Assembly: GCF_011806385.1 (NCBI RefSeq)
Contig: NZ_JAATOX010000011.1
Location: 1 to 58,890 of the forward strand
Direction: 5' to 3'
Source: Phaeobacter sp. HF9A
Lineage (GTDB): Bacteria > Pseudomonadota > Alphaproteobacteria > Rhodobacterales > Rhodobacteraceae
Length of the DNA: 58,890 nucleotides
The number at the start of each line of letters is the position of its first letter. Within the stretch, counting starts at the first letter, position 1. Below the pieces are notes generated by a model. The model had not been told where the DNA came from. It did no database searches and saw nothing but the letters and a program-made list of their open reading frames with translations. This document shows, piece after piece, positions 1 through 8,359 of the stretch. The position numbers were made by a program, and so were the translations under genes.

Positions 1-417
1 TCCTATGCGGTTGCGGGCTGGGCCTGCGTCTGTCTGTCGGTGGTGCTGGCGGTGGTCGCGGCGCAGCGCATGCGGTTTCGGCTTGGGTCCGGCGGGCCGG
101 GGGTGGTGCAGGTCACCGAAGGGCAGATCAGCTATTTCGGCCCGCTCACCGGTGGCGTCGTGGCGCGATCTGAAATCGAGATGGTGCGGCTGGATCACAC
201 CGCGCGCCCCTCGCATTGGGTGCTCGAACAACCCGGCCAGGCGCCCCTGGCGATCCCGGTGACGGCCAGCGGTGCCGATGCGCTGTTTGATGTGTTTTCC
301 AGCCTGCCGGGATTGAAAACAGAACGTATGTTAAGTGAACTACATCATAAAGGCCCGCATCAGGTCGTGATATGGCAGCGAACACCGGAGCCGCGAGGCC
401 TGCATCGCTTGCATTGA
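1..417 (+). CDS. C-terminal part of a membrane protein of unknown function
   Basis: The reading frame is already open at base 1, so the true start lies outside the window. The visible 138 residues begin with a hydrophobic stretch (about residues 4-20, rich in V, A and L) that should be a membrane segment. It is followed by Arg-rich sequence and a soluble beta-rich region with no motif I recognise. The frame ends with TGA at 415-417. It lies upstream of gshA on the same strand, but the gap of over 100 nt and the lack of any functional hint make co-function only a guess. The last codons and the stop overlap a 15-bp tandem repeat. Confidence 0.6.
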   Translation, partial: SYAVAGWACVCLSVVLAVVAAQRMRFRLGSGGPGVVQVTEGQISYFGPLTGGVVARSEIEMVRLDHTARPSHWVLEQPGQAPLAIPVTASGADALFDVFSSLPGLKTERMLSELHHKGPHQVVIWQRTPEPRGLHRLH

Positions 418-435
418 CACCGCTTGCATTGACAC
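406..435 (+). repeat. 15-bp perfect tandem duplication across a stop codon
   Basis: CGCTTGCATTGACAC occurs twice head to tail (406-420 and 421-435) without mismatch. The first copy contains the stop codon of the upstream gene (415-417) and the second lies just after it. This looks like a recent slippage duplication. Confidence 0.85.
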
Positions 436-534
436 GGGCGGCATTTCGCAGCACCAGTTGAAACCCGGGCCCTGGGCCCTTTGTCAGAAATGCGTCGCCC
501 GCCACCGGCGGCGACCACCAAAGGGGGCCTCCTC

Positions 535-1905
535 ATGTCCATTCCCCAGTCCGGCGGCGGACCGATCGAAAGCCATGCACAGCTGGCGGAATATCTGGCG
601 TCCGGCTGCAAGCCGAGCGCCGATTGGCGCATTGGCACTGAGCACGAGAAATTCGGCTACTGCAAGGACACGCTGAAACCGCTGCCCTATGAGGGCACGC
701 GTTCGATTCTGGCGGTGCTGGAGGGGCTGCGGGATCGTCACGGCTGGGATCCGGTCACGGAGGGTGGCAAGCTCATCGGCCTGACCAAGGGCATGGGCAA
801 TGTCAGCCTGGAGCCCGGCGGCGCGCTGGAGCTTTCGGGCGCACCACTGGAGACCATCCACGAGACCTGCGACGAGGTGAACACCCACCTGCGCGAGGTG
901 AAGGACATCGCCGACGAGATCGGCGTGGGCTTCATCGGTCTTGGTGCCGCGCCGATCTGGCAGCACGAGGAAATGCCGCTGATGCCCAAGGGGCGCTATC
1001 AGCTGATGAACGACTATATGGAGCGCGTCGGCACCATGGGCCGCTCGATGATGCGCCGTACCTGCACCGTGCAGGTGAACCTCGATTTCGCCTCCGAGGT
1101 CGATATGGTGCAAAAGCTGCGCGTCGCGCTGGCCTTGCAGCCGGTGGCCACGGCGCTGTTTGCCAATTCGCCCTTCTTTGAGGGTAAACCCAACGGCATG
1201 AAATCCTGGCGCAGCCATATCTGGCGGCACCTGGATGATGCGCGCACCGGCATGCTGCCGTTTGTGTTTGAAGATGGCATGGGCTTTGAGCGCTACGCGG
1301 AATATGCGCTGGATGTGCCGATGTATTTTGTCTACCGCGACGGAAAATACATCAACGCGCTGGGCCAGTCTTTCCGCGATTTCCTCAAGGGCGAGCTGCC
1401 CGCGCTGCCGGGTGAAATGCCGACCCTCAGCGATTGGGCCGATCACCTGACCACCGCCTTTCCCGAGGCGCGGATCAAGAAATACATGGAGATGCGCGGT
1501 GCTGATGGCGGCCCCTGGCGGCGTCTGTGCGCGCTGCCGGCCTTCTGGGTCGGCTTGATGTATGATCAATCCAGCCTCGATGCGGCCTGGGATCTGGTCA
1601 AGGATTGGGATGCGGAGACCCGCGAAAACCTGCGCGTCGAGGCGGCGGTTGCGGGGCTTCAGGCCGAGGTCGGCGGCATTCGGATGCATGAGCTGGCAAA
1701 AGAGGTGCTGGAGATCGCCGAAAGCGGGCTGAAGGCGCGGGCCCGTCCCGGCGCGGGCGGGTTGATCCCGGATGAGACCCATTTCCTCAATGCGCTGAAG
1801 GAAAGCGTGGAAAGCGGCAAGGTGCCCGCCGACGAGCTTTTGGAGCGCTACCACGGCGACTGGAATGGGGATCTGACCCGGATCTATGGCGATTACAGCT
1901 ACTGA
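535..1905 (+). CDS. gshA: Glutamate--cysteine ligase (GCS2/plant-like class)
   Basis: Catalyses the ATP-dependent joining of L-glutamate and L-cysteine, the first step of glutathione synthesis, in the cytosol. The 456-residue protein has the family signature GTEHEKFGY at residues 34-42 (acidic residues for glutamate/metal binding), followed by ELSGAPLETIH and a RRTCTVQVNLD stretch typical of the proteobacterial/plant GCS2 type. Length fits that class. I chose the ATG at 535 because an AAAGGGGG-like ribosome site lies just upstream; an in-frame ATG at 481 would add 18 low-complexity residues with no ribosome site. The gene appears monocistronic and ends just before a hairpin terminator. Confidence 0.93.
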   Translation: MSIPQSGGGPIESHAQLAEYLASGCKPSADWRIGTEHEKFGYCKDTLKPLPYEGTRSILAVLEGLRDRHGWDPVTEGGKLIGLTKGMGNVSLEPGGALELSGAPLETIHETCDEVNTHLREVKDIADEIGVGFIGLGAAPIWQHEEMPLMPKGRYQLMNDYMERVGTMGRSMMRRTCTVQVNLDFASEVDMVQKLRVALALQPVATALFANSPFFEGKPNGMKSWRSHIWRHLDDARTGMLPFVFEDGMGFERYAEYALDVPMYFVYRDGKYINALGQSFRDFLKGELPALPGEMPTLSDWADHLTTAFPEARIKKYMEMRGADGGPWRRLCALPAFWVGLMYDQSSLDAAWDLVKDWDAETRENLRVEAAVAGLQAEVGGIRMHELAKEVLEIAESGLKARARPGAGGLIPDETHFLNALKESVESGKVPADELLERYHGDWNGDLTRIYGDYSY

Positions 1906-1927
1906 TCAGACGGGATGAGAGAATGTG

Positions 1928-1958
1928 AAAAGGGGGCGCCGCTGGGACGCCCCTTTTT
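1928..1958 (+). terminator. Rho-independent terminator of gshA
   Basis: AAAAGGGG pairs with CCCCTTTT around a GC-rich loop, followed by a run of five T. It lies 22 nt after the gshA stop codon. Confidence 0.85.
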
Positions 1959-2039
1959 CTTGCCACTGTTGGTCTTGGCGGCGTCTGACAGGGGGGCGCC
2001 CCTGGCAGGCCGGGCAGGCGCGGGCCGCGCCGCTGCGGG

Positions 2040-2648
2040 TTACTTCTGGCCGATCCTGAGCTCGGTCCCGGCGCGCAGGCGGGCGATGTTTTCCTTGTGC
2101 CGCCACAGGATCATCAGGGCCAGCACAAGCGCCAGCAGCACCGCGCCGGGATAGCCCAGCAGGAGGCACCAGATGGGCGCGCTCACCGCAGCCCCCAGCG
2201 CCCCCATCGAGGAAATCCGGCTGACCAGCGCCGCAACAAGCCAGCTCAGGCAGCAGGCGATGCCAACCGGCCAGGCCAGCGTCAGCAATAGCCCGAGAAA
2301 GGTCGCGACCCCTTTGCCGCCGCGAAACCCCAGCCAGACCGGGTAGCAATGGCCGGCAAAGGCGCAAAGCGCGGCCAGTTGCGCCGCATCCTCACCCGCC
2401 ATGGACCGCGCCAGCAACACCGCCACCGCGCCCTTGCCCCCGTCCAACAGAAGCGTCGCGGCGGCAGCGCCCTTGCTGCCGGTGCGCAAGACATTGGTGG
2501 TGCCGATATTGCCGGAGCCGATCTCGCGCAGGTTGCCAAGCCCCAGCGCGCGGGTGATCAGCATGCCAAAGGGGATCGAGCCGAGAAGATAGCCGATCCC
2601 GGCCCAGATCAGCAGCAGGGGCATAGATGTTTCAATTGCTGGCCACAT
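2040..2648 (-). CDS. plsY: Glycerol-3-phosphate acyltransferase PlsY
   Basis: Integral membrane enzyme that transfers acyl groups from acyl-phosphate to glycerol 3-phosphate, starting phospholipid synthesis. The 202 residues show the three PlsY signatures: GSGNIGTTNVLR (residues 44-55), GFRGGKGVAT (107-116) and a C-terminal HKEN..RL..G.E block (about 184-196), separated by hydrophobic segments. The ATG shares one base with the stop of the upstream pyrC-like gene (TGATG), implying translational coupling; a second Met nine codons in is a possible alternative start. Last gene of the leftward pyrB operon. Confidence 0.95.
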   Translation of the reverse strand: MWPAIETSMPLLLIWAGIGYLLGSIPFGMLITRALGLGNLREIGSGNIGTTNVLRTGSKGAAAATLLLDGGKGAVAVLLARSMAGEDAAQLAALCAFAGHCYPVWLGFRGGKGVATFLGLLLTLAWPVGIACCLSWLVAALVSRISSMGALGAAVSAPIWCLLLGYPGAVLLALVLALMILWRHKENIARLRAGTELRIGQK

Positions 2649-3961
2649 CAGACATCCCTCCGGTAGATGGCATCGCCCGCCACATAGGTGGCCAGCACCC
2701 GGCCCTGCATGCGCTGGGTGTCAAAGGGGGTGTTCTTGGATTTCGAGCGCAGCGCAAAGCGATCCATCACATAGGGCACATCCGGGTCAAACAGCACCAG
2801 ATCCGCCGGCGCGCCTGCGCTGAGCCGACCCGAGGCCAGCCCCAGCCGCCGCGCGGGATTGAGCGCCATGGCGCGGAACAGGGTGGGCAGGTCCAGAAGC
2901 TCGGCATGATAGAGCCGAAGCGCCGCTGGCAGCAATGTCTCCAGCGCGACGGCTCCGGCGGCGGCTTCCTCAAAGGGCAGGCGCTTGCTTTCCTCGTCCT
3001 GCGGCGTATGCATCGAGGAAATGATGTCGATCAAGCCACTGCCGACGGCTTCGACCACCGCCAGCCGGTCATCCTCGGAGCGCAGCGGCGGCTTGACCTT
3101 GAAGAAGGTGCGATAGTCGGCGACGTCGAGTTCGTTCAGGGTCAGATGGTGGATCGAGGTCCCGGCGGTGATGTCCAGCCCGTTGGCCTTGGCGCGTTCC
3201 AGCGCGGGCAGGGCGCGGGCGGTGGTGATCTGATCGGCGTGATAGGCGGCGCCGGTCATCTCCAGCAGCGCGATATCGCGGTCCAGCCCCATGCGCTCCG
3301 CCATGGGCGAGACCGCAGGCAGGCCGCGCAGGGCGGCGAATTTACCCGAGGTCGCAGCCGCCCCCGCCGAAAGCCCCGGCTCCTGCGGATGGGCGATGAC
3401 CAGCGCGCCGCAGCTGCGCGCATAGGTCAGCGCGCGCGAAAACACCTTGGTGTCGCCAACCACATGATCGCAATCGGTAAAGGCCACGGCGCCGGCATCC
3501 ATCATCAGGCCGATCTCGACCATCTCGCGCCCCTCGCGCCCCTTGGTGAGCGCGGCCATGGGCAACACATTGACCGGCGCATCGACCTGGGCGCGGCGGG
3601 TGACGAATTCCAGCGTTTCGGGGCTGTCGATCGCCGGGCTGGTGTCGGGGCGGGTGACAATGGTGGTGACCCCACCCGCCGCCGCGGCCAGCCCGGCGGA
3701 TTTATAGCTTTCCTTGTGGCGCTCGCCGGGCTCGCAGACCTTGACGCCGATATCGACGATGCCGGGCGCAAGGCATTTGCCTCGGCAATCCAGCACCTCG
3801 ATCTCGTCCGCGCGCAGATCATGCGCCGCCAGAAGGGCGGCGCCGCTGGCATCGCTGGTGTCGCAGGCCAGGATCTCGCCGCCCTGAACCAGCAGCGCGC
3901 CGGGGGCGTCGGTGCCCGCCTCCGGGTCGATCAGGCGGGCGTTTTTGAACAGCGTCGTCAT
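2648..3961 (-). CDS. pyrC: Dihydroorotase-like protein (PyrC homologue, probably non-catalytic)
   Basis: An amidohydrolase-fold protein of 437 residues in the class I dihydroorotase family, which in pyrimidine synthesis cyclises carbamoyl-aspartate. The family frame is clear: PGIVDIGVKVCEPG (66-79), LTKG with a possible carbamylated Lys (140), IAHPQEPG (189-196) and SIHHLTLNE (269-277). But the metal-binding HxH normally after PG-VD is here GVK (72-74), and the catalytic Asp/His motif TDHAPH is SMHTPQ (316-321). This resembles the inactive DHO-like partners known from some ATCase complexes (for example Pseudomonas pyrC'). I start at the ATG at 3961; an upstream in-frame ATG at 4021 would run into orf185. 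The symbol follows the family, not proven activity. Confidence 0.85.
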   Translation of the reverse strand: MTTLFKNARLIDPEAGTDAPGALLVQGGEILACDTSDASGAALLAAHDLRADEIEVLDCRGKCLAPGIVDIGVKVCEPGERHKESYKSAGLAAAAGGVTTIVTRPDTSPAIDSPETLEFVTRRAQVDAPVNVLPMAALTKGREGREMVEIGLMMDAGAVAFTDCDHVVGDTKVFSRALTYARSCGALVIAHPQEPGLSAGAAATSGKFAALRGLPAVSPMAERMGLDRDIALLEMTGAAYHADQITTARALPALERAKANGLDITAGTSIHHLTLNELDVADYRTFFKVKPPLRSEDDRLAVVEAVGSGLIDIISSMHTPQDEESKRLPFEEAAAGAVALETLLPAALRLYHAELLDLPTLFRAMALNPARRLGLASGRLSAGAPADLVLFDPDVPYVMDRFALRSKSKNTPFDTQRMQGRVLATYVAGDAIYRRDV

Positions 3962-4010
3962 CGGGCCGGGTCCTTTGTCTTGGTCAGTTGGGGCAGCGGG
4001 CGGGGGGCGC

Positions 4011-4568
4011 TCATGTGGCAATCACCCAGATCAGCAGGCAGAGCAGCAGCATCACCGCCGCAAACAGGGTCGCGCCAATGCGCCGCGCCCTGTTGCGGGC
4101 GGCGCGGGGGGAGCGGTCAAAACTCGGCTGCGCGGCGGCGCTGGGGATGAGTCCCTGCGCGCTCCAGTCGGTCTTGATCTCGCCCAGTCGCGCGACCAGA
4201 TGCAGGCTCTGCGCCGGGACCAATCGCACGTCCGAATGCTGCAAGGTGGCATCAAAGGCGCGGGCGCGCAGGATCAGCACCCAGCCGGAAATCCCGTCCA
4301 GCGCCATGCCCTGGGCCGAGAGGTCATCCTCGCTGACGCCCAGACCGTCGTGCAGATAGCCCAGAAGCCCCAGCTCTTCGAGGTCGGAGACCGGAAAGAT
4401 CTCCACCTGTTCCATATCGGGCTGAAGGCCCTGCGTCTCCAGCCCCAGAACCTGCGCCAGCGCGCCCGGCTCGTCGCGCAGGAACCTGGCCTGCTCGGGG
4501 GGCATGTCGAGGGCAAAGACCAGCACCTGATCGCGTGCACCCCGGGGAAGCTCGATCACCGCTGTCAT
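4011..4568 (-). CDS. Unknown protein with a C-terminal membrane anchor, in the pyrB-pyrC operon
   Basis: 185 residues that I do not recognise. The N-terminal about 110 residues look soluble and mixed alpha/beta. A basic linker (SPRAARNRARR, about 153-163) precedes one hydrophobic segment (about 165-183) ending the protein, so it should be a tail-anchored or single-pass protein with the bulk in the cytosol (inside-positive charge). It starts 3 nt after the pyrB stop and ends about 50 nt before the pyrC-like start, so it is surely co-transcribed with both. A structural or membrane-tethering role for the pyrimidine enzymes is possible but only an inference from position. Confidence 0.85.
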   Translation of the reverse strand: MTAVIELPRGARDQVLVFALDMPPEQARFLRDEPGALAQVLGLETQGLQPDMEQVEIFPVSDLEELGLLGYLHDGLGVSEDDLSAQGMALDGISGWVLILRARAFDATLQHSDVRLVPAQSLHLVARLGEIKTDWSAQGLIPSAAAQPSFDRSPRAARNRARRIGATLFAAVMLLLCLLIWVIAT

Positions 4569-4571
4569 CGC

Positions 4572-5531
4572 TCAGCCCGCCGCCTCGGCCCGGGCATTGC
4601 GCAGGTTGCGCGCCAGAAGATCCATTGCCGCCATGCGTACCGCAACGCCCATCTCTACCTGCTCCTGGATGACCGAGCGTTTGATATCATCGGCGATCTG
4701 ACCGTCGATCTCCACGCCGCGGTTCATCGGGCCGGGGTGCATCACGATGGCGTCGGGCTTGGCCAGCGCCAGCTTTTCCGCGTCCAGCCCGTAGCGGTAG
4801 AAATATTCCCGCTCGGAGGGGATGAAACCACCGTCCATCCGTTCCTTTTGCAGGCGCAGCATCATCACCACATCGACGTCTTTCAGCCCTTCGCGCATGT
4901 CGTCATAGATTTCGGCGCCGAACTCAGCAAATTGCTGCGGCACCAGGGTCGGCGGGCCGATCAGGCGAATGCGGTTTTCCATCTTGCCAAGCAGGATCAG
5001 GTTCGAGCGCGCCACCCGCGAATGGGCAATGTCGCCGCAGATCGCGATATTCAGCCGATGCAGCCGCCCCTTGGTGCGCCGGATCGTCAGCGCATCCAGC
5101 AGCGCCTGCGTCGGGTGTTCGTGGCGGCCATCGCCGGCGTTCAGCACCGCGCAATTGACCTTCTGCGACAACAGATCCACCGCGCCGGAATGCGGATGGC
5201 GCACCACCAGCAGGTCGGGGTGCATCGCGTTTAGCGTCATCGCGGTGTCGATCAGGGTTTCGCCCTTTTTGATCGAGGAGGCCTGCATCGCCATGTTCAT
5301 CACATCCGCGCCGAGCCGTTTCCCGGCCAGCTCGAAACTGGCCTGGGTGCGGGTGGAGTTTTCAAAGAACATGTTGATCTGGGTGAGCCCGGCCAGCGCT
5401 TCGGAGTGTTTTTCCGTCTGCCGGTTCAACGCCACGTAGTCATCCGCCAGATCCAGGATCGCTGTGATCTCATGCGGGCGAAGCGGCTCGATCCCGAGAA
5501 GGTGGCGCTGGTCGAAAGAGGGGGGCTGCAT
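4572..5531 (-). CDS. pyrB: Aspartate carbamoyltransferase catalytic subunit
   Basis: Condenses carbamoyl phosphate with aspartate, the committed step of UMP synthesis. The 319 residues carry the carbamoyl-phosphate loop FFENSTRT (55-62), later [14 protein letters not shown] and, near the C-terminus, [11 protein letters not shown], all hallmark ATCase sequences. Start chosen at the ATG for [13 protein letters not shown], the standard N-terminus; the frame stays open far upstream but only as antisense of other genes. First gene of a leftward operon pyrB - orf185 - pyrC-like - plsY. No pyrI regulatory chain is seen here. Confidence 0.95.
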   Translation of the reverse strand: MQPPSFDQRHLLGIEPLRPHEITAILDLADDYVALNRQTEKHSEALAGLTQINMFFENSTRTQASFELAGKRLGADVMNMAMQASSIKKGETLIDTAMTLNAMHPDLLVVRHPHSGAVDLLSQKVNCAVLNAGDGRHEHPTQALLDALTIRRTKGRLHRLNIAICGDIAHSRVARSNLILLGKMENRIRLIGPPTLVPQQFAEFGAEIYDDMREGLKDVDVVMMLRLQKERMDGGFIPSEREYFYRYGLDAEKLALAKPDAIVMHPGPMNRGVEIDGQIADDIKRSVIQEQVEMGVAVRMAAMDLLARNLRNARAEAAG

Positions 5532-5630
5532 GGGCGAACTCCGCGCTGTTTCGGCCCTTATAGGAGGGCCGCGCCTATGGGGCAAGCGGTGGGGCGGCCC
5601 GCAGCGGTTGTGTTTGGGGCGGCGGCGGAA

Positions 5631-5656
5631 TTTGGATATTTGGGAAAAGATGAAAG
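5631..5656 (+). repeat. Intergenic element copy A (GGATATTT...AAAAGATGAA)
   Basis: The stretch GGATATTTGGGAAAAGATGA resembles copies at 15462-15506 (minus), 25903-25956 and 55549-55603. This copy lies between the divergent pyrB and uracil-DNA glycosylase genes and, unlike the other three, has no clear hairpin in front. Confidence 0.5.
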
Positions 5657-5705
5657 CGCCGAATGGGGCGTTTTCCTTTGTCCGGGAGAGGGCTAGGTTA
5701 GCCCC

Positions 5706-6485
5706 ATGGAATCGGAACTGGATTATTGGAGCGCCAAGGCGCTGTTGGAGTGGCAGGTGGAGCTTGGCGCCACCGAGGCGCTGCTTGACGCGCCCGTGGA
5801 TCGCTACGCGCTGGAAGACCAAAAGCCTAAGGCGGCCGCGCGCGCCGCGACTGGCACGGAGGCGCCGCCCGCGCCGGTCAAACCCAAAGAGGTGGATCCG
5901 GTGGCCGAGGCGACCAAGGCGGCCAGATCCGCGGATGCGCTGCCGTCGCTGCGCGCCGCGATGGAACAGTTCGAACATTGCGATCTCAAACGTGGCGCCC
6001 GCAATCTGGTGTTCTCGGACGGGCAGGCCGGGGCGCGGGTGATGATCATCGGCGAAGCGCCGGGCCGCGAGGAGGATTTGCAGGGCAAACCCTTTGTGGG
6101 CCGGGCCGGGCAGCTTCTGGACAAGATGCTTGCCGCCATTGACCTGAGCCGCGAGCAGAACGTCTATATCACCAATGTGCTGCCCTGGCGGCCACCGCAG
6201 AACCGCGACCCGCTGCCCGCCGAGATCGCCATGCTGGTGCCTTTCCTTGAGCGCCATGTGGCGCTGGCGCAGCCGGATGTGCTTGTTTTGATGGGTAATA
6301 TCTCCTGTCAGGCGGTGCTGGGCAAACGCGGCATCACCCGGCTGCGGGGCCAGTGGGCAGAGGCCTGGGGCAAGCCGGTGATCCCGATGTTCCACCCGGC
6401 CTATCTCTTGCGGCAGGCACATGCCAAACGGCAGGCCTGGGCGGATCTTCTGGAGCTGAAGGCGCGATTGAGCGCGCTGAACTAG
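5706..6485 (+). CDS. Uracil-DNA glycosylase, family 4-like
   Basis: Base-excision repair enzyme that removes uracil from DNA. 259 residues: an N-terminal extension of about 80 residues rich in Ala, Pro and Lys, then the glycosylase domain with GEAPG (116-120), [13 protein letters not shown] (127-139), [14 protein letters not shown] (154-167) and the C-terminal HPAYLLRQ (230-237). Family 4 enzymes bind a 4Fe-4S cluster through four cysteines; here only Cys92 lies in an expected area, and the usual Cys positions are Trp161 and the VPF around 178-180. Cys201 is elsewhere. Divergent from pyrB; followed 12 nt later by a phosphoesterase. Confidence 0.9.
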   Translation: MESELDYWSAKALLEWQVELGATEALLDAPVDRYALEDQKPKAAARAATGTEAPPAPVKPKEVDPVAEATKAARSADALPSLRAAMEQFEHCDLKRGARNLVFSDGQAGARVMIIGEAPGREEDLQGKPFVGRAGQLLDKMLAAIDLSREQNVYITNVLPWRPPQNRDPLPAEIAMLVPFLERHVALAQPDVLVLMGNISCQAVLGKRGITRLRGQWAEAWGKPVIPMFHPAYLLRQAHAKRQAWADLLELKARLSALN

Positions 6486-6497
6486 GGAGAGGCTGAC

Positions 6498-7097
6498 ATG
6501 AAAATCATGGCGTTTTCCGACCTGCATCTGGCCGAGGATCTGGCCGCCGATCTGGTGGCCGCCAGCGGCGCGGCGGATCTGATCATTGGCGCCGGGGATT
6601 TCTGCAATATGCGCAAGGGGCTGGCGCGGGCGATGGAGATGCTGGCGGGGCTCAGCGCCCCCACCGTGGTGGTTCCGGGAAATGCCGAAAGCGCCGAGGA
6701 ACTGCGCAGCTGCGCGCTGCCCTCTATGACCGTGCTGCACGGGCAGGCGGCCGAGGTCGGGGGGCTGCGCCTCTTCGGGCTGGGCGGCGGCATCCCGCAG
6801 ACCCCCTTTGGCGCCTGGTCTTATGATCTCTCGGAAGAAGACGCGGCGCGGGAACTGGCCGGGATGGAGGGGGCCGACATACTGATCACCCATTCCCCGC
6901 CCAGGGGCGCGGGCGATGTGACCTCTGCGGGGCTGTCGATTGGCTCGAAAAGCATTCGCGACGCCATCAGCCAGGTGCAGCCGAAACTCGCGGTCTATGG
7001 TCATGTGCATGACTGCTGGGGCTATCGCGGCCAGATCGGCGCGACCTCTTGCGCCAACCTTGGCCCCCGGCCCAATTGGTTCGAGGTCGCCGCATGA
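6498..7097 (+). CDS. Calcineurin-like metallophosphoesterase
   Basis: Small dinuclear-metal phosphoesterase of 199 residues. Metal-binding motifs appear in the family order: SDLH (7-10), GAGDF (31-35), GNAES (61-65, in the GNH[DE] position but with Ala instead of His), ITHSPP and GHVHD near the C-terminus. The substrate cannot be read from sequence. A GGGAGAGG ribosome site precedes the ATG. The gene ends in an ATGA overlap with the LysE-family gene, so the two are likely co-translated, and it follows the glycosylase closely. Confidence 0.88.
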   Translation: MKIMAFSDLHLAEDLAADLVAASGAADLIIGAGDFCNMRKGLARAMEMLAGLSAPTVVVPGNAESAEELRSCALPSMTVLHGQAAEVGGLRLFGLGGGIPQTPFGAWSYDLSEEDAARELAGMEGADILITHSPPRGAGDVTSAGLSIGSKSIRDAISQVQPKLAVYGHVHDCWGYRGQIGATSCANLGPRPNWFEVAA

Positions 7098-7717
7098 TCA
7101 GCCTGACCACCCTTGCCGCCTTTGTTCCCGCCGCGCTGGCGCTCAATATCACCCCCGGGGCGGATATGATGTTCTGCCTCGGTCAGGGCTTGCGCTCCGG
7201 TCCGCGCCCGGCCGTCGCCGCCAGCCTTGGCGTTGCGCTTGGCGGCATGGTGCATGTGGCGCTGGCGGGGCTTGGGGTGGCGGCCGTGGTGGCGACGCAA
7301 CCGGCGCTGTTTGACGCGATCCGCTGGCTCGGCGTGGGCTATCTGCTCTATCTGGCCTGGGGGGCGATCATGCGCCCCGGTGGCGCGCAGGCGCCGGGCC
7401 AGCTGGTGCCCGCCGCGCGCGCCTTTCGGGCCGGTTTGATGGTCAATCTGACCAACCCCAAGGTGATTCTCTTTGTGCTCGCCTTTGTGCCGCAGTTTGT
7501 CCGCCCCGAGGCGGGATCGGTGCTGGGGCAGTTTCTGGTCTTTGGCGCCATCATCGGGCTTGGCGGCGTGCTGGTGAATGGTGGCGTTGGTATCTTTGCC
7601 GGTCGCGCCCGCCGCCTGTTTGCCGGAGAGGGCCGCGCCGCGCGCTGGATGAGCCGTATCACCGGTGGAATTTTTGCCGGCCTCGCGCTGAGGCTTGCGC
7701 TTATGGAAAGGGCCTGA
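7094..7717 (+). CDS. LysE/RhtB-family amino-acid exporter
   Basis: 207-residue inner-membrane protein with six predicted hydrophobic segments. The N-terminus LNITPGADM (about 17-25) corresponds to the N-P-G-P region of the family, and there is a central NLTNPKV motif (about residues 117-123), both typical of RhtB/LysE exporters of amino acids or derivatives. Start is the ATG inside the ATGA overlap with the phosphoesterase. The cargo is unknown. moaB follows after 5 nt. Confidence 0.88.
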   Translation: MISLTTLAAFVPAALALNITPGADMMFCLGQGLRSGPRPAVAASLGVALGGMVHVALAGLGVAAVVATQPALFDAIRWLGVGYLLYLAWGAIMRPGGAQAPGQLVPAARAFRAGLMVNLTNPKVILFVLAFVPQFVRPEAGSVLGQFLVFGAIIGLGGVLVNGGVGIFAGRARRLFAGEGRAARWMSRITGGIFAGLALRLALMERA

Positions 7718-7722
7718 CAGCC

Positions 7723-8265
7723 ATGTCCCGCATCGACGACAGCAAAGCGTTTATCCCGGTTCGCATCGCCATCCTCACCGTCTCTGACAGTCGCGACCTG
7801 GCGCAGGACCGCTCCGGTCAGCTGCTGGTGCATCGGCTTCAGGCGGCGGGTCACACGCTCGCTGACCGCATGATCCTGCGCGATGAGCGCGCCGAAATCG
7901 CCGCCCAGCTGCGCGCCTGGATCGCGGATCCCGACATCGACGTGGTGATTTCCACCGGCGGCACCGGGCTGACCGGGCGCGATGTCACGGTGGAGGCGCA
8001 TCGCGATGTCTACGAGAAGGAAATCGACGCCTTTGGCACCGTCTTTACCATCGTGTCGATGCAGAAAATCGGCACCTCGGCAGTGCAGTCGCGGGCCACT
8101 GGCGGGGTGGCCGGGGGCACATATCTCTTTGCGCTGCCCGGCAGCCCGGGGGCCTGCAAGGATGCCTGGGACGAGATTTTGCAAAAACAGCTCGATTATC
8201 GCCATCTGCCCTGCAATTTCGTGGAAATAATGCCCAGACTTGACGAACATTTGCGACGGAAGTGA
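7723..8265 (+). CDS. moaB: Molybdenum cofactor biosynthesis protein B
   Basis: 180-residue MoaB/MogA-fold protein acting in molybdopterin adenylation. Visible motifs: ILTVSDSRD near the N-terminus, the substrate loop STGGTGLTGRD (about 71-81) and the C-terminal ALPGSPGACKDAWD. The context here is not molybdenum-related (LysE before, RND adaptor after), but fdhD, mobA, mobB and moeA are encoded about 14 kb further on. Starts 5 nt after the exporter stop, so probably the last gene of the 5706-8265 operon. Confidence 0.93.
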   Translation: MSRIDDSKAFIPVRIAILTVSDSRDLAQDRSGQLLVHRLQAAGHTLADRMILRDERAEIAAQLRAWIADPDIDVVISTGGTGLTGRDVTVEAHRDVYEKEIDAFGTVFTIVSMQKIGTSAVQSRATGGVAGGTYLFALPGSPGACKDAWDEILQKQLDYRHLPCNFVEIMPRLDEHLRRK

Positions 8266-8359
8266 TCCGACGGCACGTATAAGCGTATAATGGGTATGGG
8301 CGTGGTACACTGCCCGCAGCCAGGGCAGCTTCATGTGGCGCCCGATGAAAGGGATTTGG

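Noticed and set aside
4572-7010. An 812-codon open frame on the minus strand extending pyrB upstream.
   Set aside because: The extension is antisense to uracil-DNA glycosylase and phosphoesterase; PyrB has its normal start at 5531.
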